64,000 nt of DNA, taken from assembly GCA_964651245.1 (NCBI GenBank), contig CAZYVI010000001.1, positions 124,001 through 188,000 of the forward strand. The letters are read 5' to 3'. The notes beneath the pieces were generated by a model. The model saw only the letters and a program-made list of their open reading frames with translations, did no database searches and had not been told where the DNA came from. Positions 27,258-37,186 of this stretch are shown piece after piece (the first letter of the stretch is position 1; each line of letters starts with the position of its first letter). Origin of the DNA: Avedoeria sp964651245 (GTDB lineage: Bacteria > Chloroflexota > Anaerolineae > Epilineales > Epilineaceae). Made by a program: the position numbers and the translations under genes.

Positions 27258-29207
27258 TCACGGCGCCTGGGGCCAATAGGACGGACACGGGATCAGGCTG
27301 GCGATCGCGGCGTAGATCGCCTCGAGATCGCGCGCGTCGGGGCTCTGGAAGAAGTGCTGGTCGGAGGTCGCGATCGCCCGCAGCCCGTCGAGGTCGAGGT
27401 CGGTCCCGAGGCCGACCGTGGCGATCAGGATGCCGTCGGCCTTGGCGTCGGCCGCCCGCGCCACCGCCTCCCCGATGGGCCGCGGGTTCGAGCGGCCATC
27501 CGTCAAGACGATCATCGTCCGGGTCCGGCCGGCGGTCGGGCCGCCGAGCGCGGTGCGCCCGGCGTCGACGGCGCACGGCAGGCAGGTGAGCGGCGCGGGC
27601 TGGATGGCGGCCAGCGCCAGGTCGAGCCGGGCGCGGTCGGCCGTCAGCGGCTCGTGGATCGTGGCGTCGGCATTGAAGCTGACGATCGCCGCTCGGTCGC
27701 GGCCGCCGGCGAGGTTCATGAGGTCGAGGAAGGACCGCGACGCCGCCAGCGCCGCGGCCATCTTCGTCCGGCCCGTGCCGCCGTCCTCGAGCATGCTCGT
27801 CGAGGCGTCGATCACCAGCGCGACGTCCGACGCGCGCCGCTCGCGATCGCAGCGCTCGGCCAGCGCGACCGGCAGGTAGACCGGCTTGGGCCGCGGCGTC
27901 GCCGTCGCCGTGGCCGTCGGCGTCGGCGTCGGCGTCGCGGTCTGGGTGGGCGTGGCGGACGGCGTCGGCGTCGACGTCATCGTCGGCGTCGCCGACGGCG
28001 GCGGCGCACAGGGGTCGTCGACGACGAACACGGCATCGTCGATGGGCAACACGCGGTGCATCGTGCGGTCGTCGACGATGTCGACCTCGCCGGTGATCGT
28101 GTAGACGCCGACCGTCGCCGGGTCGACGCGGTACGTCACGCTGTGCGGTCCCTCGACCCCGATCCGCTCCCACCGCCACGCCAGCGTCGTGCCATCGGCG
28201 TCGGTGACGACGTCGGTCGGCGCCAGCGAGGCCGAGCCGGGGACCCACGCCAGCCCGGCCGGCAGCCGCTGCGTCAACGCCACGGACTGCAGCAGGTGCT
28301 GGTTCTCGAGCCGGTCCAACAAGCCGCCCATGATGTTGCGCAGCTGGTTCGAGCGCGGCGGCTGCGCGAAGTAGCTCTTGTTCGAGGCCATCCGCGCCGT
28401 GCCCTCGCAATCGGCCATCGACGTCGACGGGCAGCCCACCATCATCGTCCCGACCGCCCGCTCGATCTGCTGGGCGATGCGGATCGCGCGGTTCGTGTCG
28501 TCGATCATCGGGAAGCCGAGGCACGACAGGCCGAAGCCGCTTTGGTTGAACAGCACGGCGGTGTTGCAGCCGACGTCGTCGTCGCCGAGGCCGAGGTCGC
28601 GCTGCAATTCGTGGAGCATGCCGTTGATCAGCCCGGGCACGCGGGTCAGGTTGCCGAGCTGGGCGAAGCACAGGCATGCCGTGCCCTGCAGGCAGCGCTC
28701 GAAGCCTGGCACGCTCGTCAGCCGGCTGCGCGCCGACCGGATGTTCTCGGTGAGGTCCACCAGCACCTGCGCACCGGCCGCCTCGTGGTCGTAGACGATC
28801 ACGGCCACCCGCACCGTCGGGCCGTTGGGATTCCGCTCTTGCCACGACTCGAGCTCTTGGAGCACGGCCAGCGATTCGGCGGCCATCCAGAACGACTCGA
28901 ATGCCCAGCGCTGCAGGATGAAGAAGACGTTGACCCCGCCCGGGCACGTGGGACAGGCAGCCTCGGCCGTCACCTGCACGGTCGCCTCGTCGCAGGTGCG
29001 CGTCGTGGTCGTGACCACCCGCAGCGCCGTCGACCCGACGCACGCGTTCGTGCGTCCGCGCGGCGTGCGATCCGCCGTCGGGCGGGGCTCCGACTGGCCG
29101 ACGACCGGCGACGGCGGAGCGGCGAGATGGCCGAGGGCGGCGCTGAGCAGGCCGATGGCCGCCAGCACGCCCCACGCGGCGCGCCGCGCAGGCGTCCGGG
29201 GGTTCAT
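27258..29207 (-). CDS. Secreted protein with a degenerate and an intact von Willebrand A domain
   Basis: A 649-residue exported protein (signal about residues 1-40). Residues ~75-320 look like a von Willebrand A fold that has lost its metal site: VNVFFILQRWAF occupies the place of the usual D-x-S-x-S, and a later SNKSYFAQPPRSNQLRNIM fits the end of such a domain. A beta-sandwich-like part (330-415) and a Thr/Pro linker follow, then PVYLPVALAERC and a second domain with an intact MIDAS (VIDASTSM), a conserved Thr, and VLTDGRSN. It is rich in Cys. Start chosen at MNPRTP, after AAGGGA. Probably an adhesive or surface-assembly protein. Confidence 0.82.
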   Translation of the reverse strand: MNPRTPARRAAWGVLAAIGLLSAALGHLAAPPSPVVGQSEPRPTADRTPRGRTNACVGSTALRVVTTTTRTCDEATVQVTAEAACPTCPGGVNVFFILQRWAFESFWMAAESLAVLQELESWQERNPNGPTVRVAVIVYDHEAAGAQVLVDLTENIRSARSRLTSVPGFERCLQGTACLCFAQLGNLTRVPGLINGMLHELQRDLGLGDDDVGCNTAVLFNQSGFGLSCLGFPMIDDTNRAIRIAQQIERAVGTMMVGCPSTSMADCEGTARMASNKSYFAQPPRSNQLRNIMGGLLDRLENQHLLQSVALTQRLPAGLAWVPGSASLAPTDVVTDADGTTLAWRWERIGVEGPHSVTYRVDPATVGVYTITGEVDIVDDRTMHRVLPIDDAVFVVDDPCAPPPSATPTMTSTPTPSATPTQTATPTPTPTATATATPRPKPVYLPVALAERCDRERRASDVALVIDASTSMLEDGGTGRTKMAAALAASRSFLDLMNLAGGRDRAAIVSFNADATIHEPLTADRARLDLALAAIQPAPLTCLPCAVDAGRTALGGPTAGRTRTMIVLTDGRSNPRPIGEAVARAADAKADGILIATVGLGTDLDLDGLRAIATSDQHFFQSPDARDLEAIYAAIASLIPCPSYWPQAP

Positions 29208-29336
29208 GTGCGCGTCCCTTCTGGTGGGCGGTGGCCCGGCGTCGCCTGGCCCCGTCGTCATCGCGACTGCGCGGGGAGCACCCCGCTGGCGCCGGAATGG
29301 ACGCCGTGGGGAAGTGGACGCAGCGCCGCCAGGGTA

Positions 29337-30374
29337 TCAGCCGCCCGCGGCCGCGTCAATCGCCGCCGTGCGCGCCAAGTGGCGCAGCTCGGCGGCGGTG
29401 CGCCGCTGGCCGTCGTGCGGGCTGCGGGCCGAGAGGCGGGCCACCTGCTGCTCGGCGCGGTACGAGCTGCGGACCAGCGGCCCGGCCTCGACCCAGCGCA
29501 GCCCCATCGCCAGGCCGCGCTCGTGCAGCGCGTCGAACTCGTCGGGGGCCCAGTAGCGCTGGATCGGCAGATGGGCCTCGGTGGGGCGGAGGTACTGCCC
29601 CACGGTGAGGATGTCGACGCCGATGGCCACCAGGTCGCCGAGCAGCGCGTCGAGCTCGTCGCGCGTCTCGCCCAGGCCGACCATGATGCCGGTCTTCGTC
29701 AGCACCGTGGGGTCGAACGCCTTGGCCCGGCGCAGGACCTCGAGCGAGCGCGGGTAGATCGCCTGCGGCCGGACCGTCCGGTAGAGGCGCGGCACCGTCT
29801 CGAGGTTGTGGTTGAGGATCTCCGGCCGGGCGTCCATGACCACCTGCAGCGCCGCCGCGTCGCCGCAGAAGTCGGGGATCAGCACCTCGATGGACGTCTG
29901 CGGCGACAGCGCCCGGCTGCGGCGGATGGCGCGGGCGAAGATCGCCGCCCCGCCGTCGGGCAGCTCGTCGCGGTTGACCGAGGTGATGACGCAATGCGTG
30001 AGGTCGAGCCGGGCGATCGTCCGCGCCACGCGCTCCGGCTCGAGGACATCCAGGGTGCCGGGACGCCCGGTGCGGATGGCGCAAAAACCGCAGCTGCGCG
30101 TGCAGGTGTCGCCCAGGATCAAGAACGTGGCCGTGCCGGCGCCCCAGCACTCGCCGATGTTCGGGCAGCGCGCTTCCTCGCACACCGTGTGCAGCGCGTT
30201 GGCGCGCATCAGGCCCTCGACCGCCCCGAACGTCTCGCCCCACGGCGCCCGCACCTTGAGCCACGGCGGCCGGCGATGGCGGAACGGCAGCGGCTGACCG
30301 TCGTCGGCGGTCAGCACGTCGAGGTCGAGCAGGGCGATGGGCTCCGGCGCGGCGCCGGGGGACGTCGTCGTCAC
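29337..30374 (-). CDS. lipA: Lipoyl synthase (radical SAM)
   Basis: A 345-residue enzyme that inserts two sulphurs into octanoyl chains on lipoyl domains. Both Fe-S clusters are marked: CEEARCPNIGEC (auxiliary) and CTRSCGFC (radical SAM). The Ser ligand region RSSYRAEQQ is at the C-terminus. The GTG at 30374 is taken as start because the core begins soon after. No ribosome site precedes it, but a CATAAT box lies only eight bases upstream, so the mRNA may be leaderless. The P-protein of glycine cleavage, whose partner H-protein needs lipoate, is also in the window. Confidence 0.95.
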   Translation of the reverse strand: MTTTSPGAAPEPIALLDLDVLTADDGQPLPFRHRRPPWLKVRAPWGETFGAVEGLMRANALHTVCEEARCPNIGECWGAGTATFLILGDTCTRSCGFCAIRTGRPGTLDVLEPERVARTIARLDLTHCVITSVNRDELPDGGAAIFARAIRRSRALSPQTSIEVLIPDFCGDAAALQVVMDARPEILNHNLETVPRLYRTVRPQAIYPRSLEVLRRAKAFDPTVLTKTGIMVGLGETRDELDALLGDLVAIGVDILTVGQYLRPTEAHLPIQRYWAPDEFDALHERGLAMGLRWVEAGPLVRSSYRAEQQVARLSARSPHDGQRRTAAELRHLARTAAIDAAAGG

Positions 30375-30381
30375 GGGGCGG

Positions 30382-30411
30382 ATTATGGCCCGCCGCGCCG
30401 GCCGAGGCCAA
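30382..30411 (-). promoter_or_regulatory. Possible promoter giving a leaderless lipA mRNA
   Basis: On the minus strand TTGGCC and CATAAT lie 18 bases apart, and the -10 ends seven bases before the lipA GTG. Transcription would begin at or next to the start codon. Confidence 0.35.
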
Positions 30412-30492
30412 GCGCTGCGCGGCGGTCGCCGGTCGGCCCGCGCCGGCACGCCCGGAGCGCCCCGCTGCCGGCGGCGCCGCCCGCCACGGCGC

Positions 30493-30945
30493 TCACGGCA
30501 GCGGCTCGAGCGGTGCGCCGGCGACCCAGGCCGACGCCGTCCCGTCCGCCCAGACGTCCTTCTTCCAGATCGGCACCGTCGTCTTGAGCGTGTCGATCAG
30601 CCAGCGGCAGGCTTCGAACGCCTCGGCGCGGTGCGGCGCCGAGACGGCGATGACGACGCTCGACTGGCCGATCGCCACCCGCCCGGTGCGGTGCACCACC
30701 GCCGCCCGCGCCTCGGGCCAGCGCGCCGCGACGCCGGCGACGAGCGCGCGCAGCGCCGCCCGGGCCAGGTCGTCGTAGGCCTCGTACTCGAGCCACTCGA
30801 TGCGCCGGCCGTCCGTCTCGTCGCGCGTCACGCCGGCGAACGTGACGACGGCGCCGGCGCCGGGCCGCGCGACGAACGCCTCGACGGCGCGGGCGTCGAT
30901 CGGCTCGGCCGTCAGCGCCGCGCCGCTGGCGTCGAGGGCGGTCAC
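30493..30945 (-). CDS. moaE: Molybdopterin synthase catalytic subunit
   Basis: A 150-residue protein that, with MoaD, converts cyclic pyranopterin monophosphate into molybdopterin. Motifs: VTFAGVTRDE, LEYEAYDDLA, VVHRTGRVAIGQSSVVIAV and the active-site Lys region IWKKDVWADG. It begins at a GTG, 21 bases after the moaD stop, and shares the transcript with moaD and the metallo-beta-lactamase gene. Confidence 0.94.
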   Translation of the reverse strand: MTALDASGAALTAEPIDARAVEAFVARPGAGAVVTFAGVTRDETDGRRIEWLEYEAYDDLARAALRALVAGVAARWPEARAAVVHRTGRVAIGQSSVVIAVSAPHRAEAFEACRWLIDTLKTTVPIWKKDVWADGTASAWVAGAPLEPLP

Positions 30946-30966
30946 GGCCGCGCCCGACCGGCCGCG

Positions 30967-31287
30967 TCAGCCACCGCTCACCGGCGGCAGGAACGCCACC
31001 TCGTCGCCGGCCACAAGGGGCGCGTCGAGGCGGGCGAGGTGGGCGTTGATCGCCACCGCCGGCGGCAGCGCCGCCAGCCGGGGGTGGTCGGCGACGAGAT
31101 CGCGCCAGAGCGCGCCCGCCGTCGGCGGGCCGTCGCCCGCCGGCAGCGGCCGGGTCACCTCGGCCACGCCGACGGCGTCGCGAAAGGCCGCGAATAGCCG
31201 CACCCGGACGGTCGCCGGGACGCGGTCGGCGCGCGCCGCGGCGCCGGCGGGAGCGGCGCCGGCCGCGGGCGGCTCACCGCGCGCCAT
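30967..31287 (-). CDS. moaD: Molybdopterin synthase sulphur carrier subunit
   Basis: A 106-residue ubiquitin-like protein ending in the required Gly-Gly (FLPPVSGG). It carries a thiocarboxylate on that C-terminus for MoaE. About 25 Ala/Pro residues precede the first strand (VRVRLFAAFRDAVG); the ATG at 31287 overlaps the upstream gene by 14 bases. A shorter start at an internal GTG is possible. Confidence 0.9.
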   Translation of the reverse strand: MARGEPPAAGAAPAGAAARADRVPATVRVRLFAAFRDAVGVAEVTRPLPAGDGPPTAGALWRDLVADHPRLAALPPAVAINAHLARLDAPLVAGDEVAFLPPVSGG

Positions 31288-31954
31288 GGCGGGCCAGCCA
31301 GTCGAGAACGAACGGGTTCGTGCGGCGCTCGTGGCCGACCGTCGTGGCCGGGCCGTGGCCGCACAGCAGAACCGTGTCGTCGTCGAGCGAGAGGATCTCG
31401 CGTTCGATGACCGTCATGAGCGTGGCGTAGTCGCCGCCCGGCAGGTCGGTGCGGCCGATCGAGCCCAGGAAGATCACGTCGCCGCACAGCGCGACGGGGG
31501 CGTCGCGGCCGTCGAGGCGCACCGTGGGCGCGACGAACGTGACATGCCCGGGCGCGTGGCCCGGCGTGGCCCGCACGGTCAGCGTCAGGCCGCCGACCGC
31601 GACGCGGTCGCCGGCGCGCACGACGCCGTCGACCGTCGGCGGCGCCACCGGCGGCAGGCCGAAGCGCGCCGCCTGGGCCGGCAGGCCGGCCAGCATGGGC
31701 ACGGCGGCCGCGTCGAGGCGGTACGGGGCGCCGGTGCGCGCCTGCAGCTCGGCCACCCCGGCCACGTGGTCGATGTGGCTGTGGGTGCCCAGGATCTGGG
31801 TGATCGTCACGCCGCGCAGCGCGGCCGTGCGGACGATGTCGTCGACGCGGCCGCCGGGGTCGATGACCGCCGCCTCGCCGCGGGCCGGATCGCCGACGAG
31901 GTAGCTGTTCTCGCCGAACGGCGGGCAGTCGAAGGTCTCGAGGACGATCTCCAT
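31274..31954 (-). CDS. Metallo-beta-lactamase-fold hydrolase (glyoxalase II-like)
   Basis: A 226-residue hydrolase with the metal-binding motif THSHIDHVAG, ATPGHAPGH, CGDVIF and CGHGPAT. This pattern is typical of glyoxalase II or related thioester hydrolases. The genuine substrate is unknown. It is the first gene of a three-gene unit with moaD and moaE. TATACT lies seven bases before the ATG and there is no ribosome site, so it may be translated from a leaderless mRNA. Confidence 0.88.
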   Translation of the reverse strand: MEIVLETFDCPPFGENSYLVGDPARGEAAVIDPGGRVDDIVRTAALRGVTITQILGTHSHIDHVAGVAELQARTGAPYRLDAAAVPMLAGLPAQAARFGLPPVAPPTVDGVVRAGDRVAVGGLTLTVRATPGHAPGHVTFVAPTVRLDGRDAPVALCGDVIFLGSIGRTDLPGGDYATLMTVIEREILSLDDDTVLLCGHGPATTVGHERRTNPFVLDWLARHGAR

Positions 31955-31961
31955 GCGGCGC

Positions 31962-31967
31962 AGTATA
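31962..31967 (-). promoter_or_regulatory. Predicted -10 box (TATACT) next to the start of the hydrolase gene
   Basis: A near-consensus TATACT on the minus strand ends seven bases before the ATG, implying that transcription starts at the start codon. No clear -35. Confidence 0.45.
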
Positions 31968-32002
31968 GCGCCGGGCCTCGGCGACGGACCGCCGTCGGGC
32001 GG

Positions 32003-32416
32003 CTACGGCCCGGCCGCCGGCGCCGTCCAGCGCGCGATCTCGACGACCCGGGCGAACATCGCTCCGGCGAACGCCACGACGGCCAGGCTGAAGAGCGGGA
32101 TGAACACGCGTCCCGCCGCGGCGCGGGCCGCGCCCGCGTGGGCGGCCAGCCAGCGCCGGCCGAACAGCCAGCGCAGCGCCAGCGCCATGCCGCGCGGGCT
32201 CGCCATCGCGCCGATCCCGACGCTGTAGAGCAGCAGCGTCCCCACCGCGCCGATCCGGTCGAAGCCCAGCAGGGCGGCGGCGTAGACGCCCGCGAACAGC
32301 AGCGCGTGCCGGCCGATCGAGCGCGGCGCCGCCGGGCCGCCGCGCAGCGCGAAGCCGACGGCCGCCAGCGGCGCGGCGGCCATCGCGGTGGCGGCCACCA
32401 CCGTCCAACCCGTCAT
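32003..32416 (-). CDS. Small integral membrane protein
   Basis: A 137-residue protein with about four hydrophobic segments: residues 5-23, 37-54, 60-75 and 107-127. A basic cluster lies between the third and fourth. The ATG overlaps the stop of the endonuclease IV-like gene (ATGA), so both are translated from one mRNA. No family recognised; the coupling to a DNA-repair-like gene may be incidental. Confidence 0.65.
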   Translation of the reverse strand: MTGWTVVAATAMAAAPLAAVGFALRGGPAAPRSIGRHALLFAGVYAAALLGFDRIGAVGTLLLYSVGIGAMASPRGMALALRWLFGRRWLAAHAGAARAAAGRVFIPLFSLAVVAFAGAMFARVVEIARWTAPAAGP

Positions 32417-33321
32417 CGGCCGGCGCCCTCGTCCGCCGCGCGACCCCGCTCAGCGTCGCGCGCACCGTCGCCCGGCGCGGCCACCTGGCGCCAGAGGTCG
32501 CGCAGCCAGCGGGTGTCGGCCTCGCGGGCCGGGCTCTCGACGATCACCGTGCCCGCCACGCCGCGGTCGCGCGCCACCTCGAGGAAGGCGCGGACGTCGA
32601 GGTCGGCGTCGGCGAACGCCAGATGCCTCTTCTCGCCCAGCGGGCCGTAGGCGATGCCGCTGGCGTGGACGTGGAGATCGCGCAGCGCGCCCGGCCCCAA
32701 GGCGTCGCCCACGGCGTCGAAGAGCGCCGCGAACGCCTCGTGGTCGTTCCAGGCGCCGGTGCGGGCGTGCCAGTGGGCGATGTCGATGCACGGCCGCGTG
32801 CCCGGCACGTCGGCGCACAGCCGCAGGACCTCGTCGAGGTCGCCGAACTGGCTGGCGCGGCCCATGAGCTCGGGCCGGAGGCAGACGGCGCCGGCGTCGA
32901 CGTCGTCGGCCGCCGCCAGCCGGTCGGCCGCCTCGCGCAGCCGGTCGCGGACGCGGCCGTAGACCGCGGCGCGGTCGTCGGCGTGGTAGTAGCCCAGGTG
33001 CAGCACGACGTCCCGCGCCCCGACCCAGGCCGCGCCGCGCCCGGCGCGCACGATGCGGTCGATGCTGGCGGCGACCTTGTCGGGCTCGGGGCTGTTGAGG
33101 TTGATGTAGTAGGGCGCGTGGACCGAGAGCCGGACGCCGTGCTCGGCGGCCGCAGCGCGGATCCGGGCGCCGCCCTCGGGCGTCACCGAGACGCTGTGGA
33201 CCCAGGCCAGCTCCAGCGCGTCGATGCCGAGCTGGCGGCAGGCGCGCACCGCGGCGGCGCTCCCGGAGCCGGTCGTGGCCTCCGGGGCGCCGCTGATGCC
33301 GATCGTCAGGTCGGCCGCCAC
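32413..33321 (-). CDS. Endonuclease IV-like TIM-barrel protein
   Basis: A 302-residue protein with the metal-ligand layout of endonuclease IV: VHAPYYINLNSP, VLHLGYYH, an acidic residue in RPELMG, CIDIAHWHA, LHVHASG followed by GEKRHLAF, and VIVESPA. Endonuclease IV cuts at abasic sites using three zinc ions. Some ligands are in altered context, as in the archaeal-type branch, so a different TIM-barrel substrate is possible. It lies 20 bases upstream of the next unit and drives the small membrane gene. Confidence 0.8.
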   Translation of the reverse strand: MAADLTIGISGAPEATTGSGSAAAVRACRQLGIDALELAWVHSVSVTPEGGARIRAAAAEHGVRLSVHAPYYINLNSPEPDKVAASIDRIVRAGRGAAWVGARDVVLHLGYYHADDRAAVYGRVRDRLREAADRLAAADDVDAGAVCLRPELMGRASQFGDLDEVLRLCADVPGTRPCIDIAHWHARTGAWNDHEAFAALFDAVGDALGPGALRDLHVHASGIAYGPLGEKRHLAFADADLDVRAFLEVARDRGVAGTVIVESPAREADTRWLRDLWRQVAAPGDGARDAERGRAADEGAGR

Positions 33322-33341
33322 CGCCGTTCGGGCGGCGCCGC

Positions 33342-34505
33342 CTAGCGCTCCTCGATCGGCACGACGGTCCGGGCCATCGGGCCGACGTAGTCGCCGCGCG
33401 GGCGGATGAGGCGGTTGTCGGCGTACTGCTCGATCATGTGGGCGGTGTAGCCGGCCACGCGGCTCATCGCGAACAGCGGCGTGAACTGGTCGGTCGGCAC
33501 GCCCGCCACCCGCAGCGCGATGGCCGAGTAGAAGTCGACGTTGGGGTGGAGCCGGAGGTCGGGCCGGTTGGCCTCGAACCAGGCCGCCGCGGCGTCGGCG
33601 ACGCGGACGGCGATGTCGTGGTAGCGCCGCTCGGGGCTGTCGCCGACCTCGGCCACGAGGTCCTCGCTGAGCCGCCGCAGCACGCCGGCGCGCGGGTCGA
33701 GCGTCTTGTAGACGCGGTGGCCGATGCCGGGGATGCGGCCCTTGCTGGCCAGCGTCGACTCGACGTAGGCCTCCGCCCGGGCCGGGTCGCCGATCTGCTC
33801 GAGCATGGCCATGACGCGCTCGTTGGCGCCGCCGTGGAGCGGGCCCTTGAGCGTGCCGATGGCGGTCGTGATCGCCGAGTAGGGGTCCGACTCCGTCGAG
33901 ATCGTCACCCGCGCCGAGAACGTGCTGGCGTTGAAGCCGTGGTCGGCCAGCAGCACGAGGTAGGCGTCGAGCGCGCGCACCGCGCGCGGCCCGGGCTCGG
34001 CGCCGTGCAGCATGTAGAGGAAGTTGGCGGCGTGCCCGAGGTCGGCGCGCGGCGCCACGAACGGCTGGCCGCGGCGCTGGCGCTCGTGGGCGGCGATGAG
34101 CGTCGGCAGCTGGGCCACAAGGCGCTTGGCGCAGCGCCAGCGGGCGGCCTCGTCATGGGCCGCGGCCTCGGCGTCGGCGTTGTCGAGGCAGCCGAGGGCG
34201 CTGACCAGCGTGCGCAGCACCGCCATCGGGTGGGCGGCGGCCGGCAGGTCCCGCAGCACGGCGGCGATGCCGTCGGGCACGGCGCGGTGCGCGGCCAGCT
34301 CGGCGTGGAGCGCCGCCAGCTGGGCCGTGGTCGGCAGCTCGCCGTACCACAGCAGGTGGATCACCTCTTCGAACGTCACATGCTCGGCCAGATCCTCGAT
34401 GGCGTAGCCACCGTAGATCAGCCGGCCCTCCTCGCCGTAGACCTTGCTCTTGGCCGACTGGGCGACGACCACCCCCTCGAGCCCTCGGATCAGAACGTCC
34501 GGCAT
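33342..34505 (-). CDS. gltA: Citrate synthase
   Basis: A 387-residue enzyme that condenses acetyl-CoA and oxaloacetate. The catalytic residues are visible in LHGGANERV, PGIGHRVYKTLDPRA and NVDFYSAIAL. The length fits the short form common outside enterobacteria. The ATG follows AGGAGGG. It is transcribed in the same direction as sdhCDAB and follows it by about 110 bases, so part of the citric acid cycle is grouped here. 2-Methylcitrate synthase is an alternative, but the neighbours favour citrate. Confidence 0.92.
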   Translation of the reverse strand: MPDVLIRGLEGVVVAQSAKSKVYGEEGRLIYGGYAIEDLAEHVTFEEVIHLLWYGELPTTAQLAALHAELAAHRAVPDGIAAVLRDLPAAAHPMAVLRTLVSALGCLDNADAEAAAHDEAARWRCAKRLVAQLPTLIAAHERQRRGQPFVAPRADLGHAANFLYMLHGAEPGPRAVRALDAYLVLLADHGFNASTFSARVTISTESDPYSAITTAIGTLKGPLHGGANERVMAMLEQIGDPARAEAYVESTLASKGRIPGIGHRVYKTLDPRAGVLRRLSEDLVAEVGDSPERRYHDIAVRVADAAAAWFEANRPDLRLHPNVDFYSAIALRVAGVPTDQFTPLFAMSRVAGYTAHMIEQYADNRLIRPRGDYVGPMARTVVPIEER

Positions 34506-34618
34506 CGTGTGCCCTCCTGTCGCATGCTCCGCCGGCGGCCGCGGACCGCGCTGCCGGCGCTTCGCGCGACGACGGCGCGCGCCCGCGCCGTGTCGCGATG
34601 ACGTACGGATGGATCCGG

Positions 34619-35319
<701 letters not shown>

Positions 35320-35320
<1 letters not shown>

Positions 35321-37134
35321 TAGTACACCCTCGCCTTCGGCTCGTACTTCGTGATCGTGACGGGCTTGGTCCGCATCTCGACGCCCTGCGCCGTCTGGTA
35401 GCCCAGCGAGTGCTTGAGCCACTGGACGTCGTCGCGCTCCGGGAAGTCCTCACGCGCATGGCCGCCGCGGCTCTCCTGGCGGGCGTGGGCGGCCACCGCC
35501 GTCACCTCGGCCAGGTCCAGGAGGCAGCCGAGCTCCCAGGCCTCGAGCAGGTCCTGGTTGAAGCGCCGGCCGTGGTCGTCGATGGCCACGTGCTTGTAGC
35601 GCTCCTGCAGCGCGCGGATGCCGGTGACCGCCCGGGCCAGGTCGGGGCCGTTGCGGTAGACGCCGACGTCGTCCGTCATCAGCTGCTGGAGCTCGCGGCG
35701 GATCACCGCGACGCGCTCGGTGCCGCCGTCGGCCAGCAGCCGCGCCAGCGCCTCGGTGGCGTAGTCCGCGGCGTCGGCCGGCAGGGCGTCGCCGGCGAGG
35801 TGCGGCAGGTCGGCGATCATCGCCCGACCGGCGCGGCGGCCGAAGACGACGAGGTCGACGAGCGAGTTCGTGCCGAGCCGGTTCGCGCCGTGGACGCTGA
35901 CGCAGGCGCACTCGCCGGCGGCGTACAGCCCGGGCATGACGGTGTTGTGCTCGTCGATGACCACCCGGCCGTCGATGTCGGTCGGGATGCCGCCCATGGC
36001 GTAGTGCGCCGTGGGCTGGATCGGCATCGGCGCCCGGACGGGGTCGATGCCGAGGTACGTCTCGACGAAGTCGGAGATGTCCGGCAGCTTCCGCCGCACG
36101 TCGTCGGCGGTGATCCGCCGTGGCGTGCCGTCGGCGTTCTTGGCGCCGTCCTCGGCAAAGTAGCGGTTCACGACCTCGGGGCGGATGTCGAGGTAGACGA
36201 AGTCCTTGCCGTCGATGCCGCGACCCGCCTTGACCTCCTGGAAGATCGCCCGGCTCACGACGTCGCGGCTGGCGAGGTCCTTGATCGTGGGCGCGTAGCG
36301 CGTCATGAAGCGCTCGCCGTCCTTGTTGAGCAGGATGCCGCCCTCGCCGCGCACGCCCTCGGTCAGCAGGACGCCCAGCTTGTAGATGCCGGTGGGATGG
36401 AACTGGTAGAACTCCATGTCCTCCATCGGCACGCCGCGCCGCAGCGCGATGGCGTTGCCGTCGCCGGTCAGCGAGTAGGCGTTCGAGGTGACCTTCCACA
36501 TCCGCCCGAAGCCGCCGGTGGCGAACATCGACGCCTTGGCGCGGAAGACGTGCAGCGCGCCCGAGTCGATCTCGTGGGCCACGACCCCGAGGCAGGCGCC
36601 GTCCTTGACGACGATGTCGACGACCTGGTACTCGTCGAAGAACTGGACGCCGTGCTTGATGCACTGCTGGTAGAGCGTCTGCAGGATCATGTGGCCGGTG
36701 CGGTCGGCGGCGTAGCACGCGCGCTGGACGGCCACCCGGCGGTCGGGGTTGTCGTCGGACGGCGCCGGGCGGGTGTGGCCGCCGAAGCGGCGCTGGTCGA
36801 TCCGCCCGTCCGGCGTGCGGTTGAACGGCAGCCCGGCGTGCTCGAGCTCGATGATCGCCTCGACCGCGTCGCGGCACATGACCTCGACGGCGTCCTGGTC
36901 GCAGAGGTAGTCGCCGCCCTTGACGGTGTCGAAGGCGTGCCACTCCCAGTGGTCCTCTTCGATGTTGCCCAGCGCGGCGGCGATCCCACCCTGCGCGGCG
37001 CCCGTGTGCGAGCGGCTGGGGTAGAGCTTGCTGATCACGGCGACGCGCGCATGCTTCGAAGCGTTCAGCGCGGCCATCAGGCCAGCGCCGCCGGCCCCGA
37101 CGATCACGGCGTCGAAGTGGTGTTGAACGGTCAC
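35320..37134 (-). CDS. sdhA: Succinate dehydrogenase flavoprotein subunit
   Basis: A 604-residue flavoprotein that oxidises succinate to fumarate. It starts DAVIVGAGGAGLMAAL, has the FAD-linking His in SRSHTGAAQGG, substrate residues in FHPTGIYKLG and TEGVRGEGG, and RLGTNSLVDLVVFGRRAG near the end of the FAD domain. Length and order are normal. It follows sdhD and is joined to sdhB by a one-base stop/start overlap. Confidence 0.97.
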
Positions 37135-37186
37135 GGTCCTCCCCGATCCCCAGCCCTGGGCGGCAGTCCCCCCAGCGACGGGCGCG

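Noticed and set aside
27890..27985. Short tandem GTCGGCGTCGGC-like repeats resembling a satellite
   Set aside because: They encode the Thr/Pro/Ala linker of the von Willebrand protein on the minus strand. There are no spacers, so no CRISPR array either.
27048..30587. A 1179-codon open frame on the plus strand
   Set aside because: It runs opposite to the PHP, von Willebrand and lipA genes, which have clear motifs. The translation is low complexity and repeats Arg/Val/Gly.
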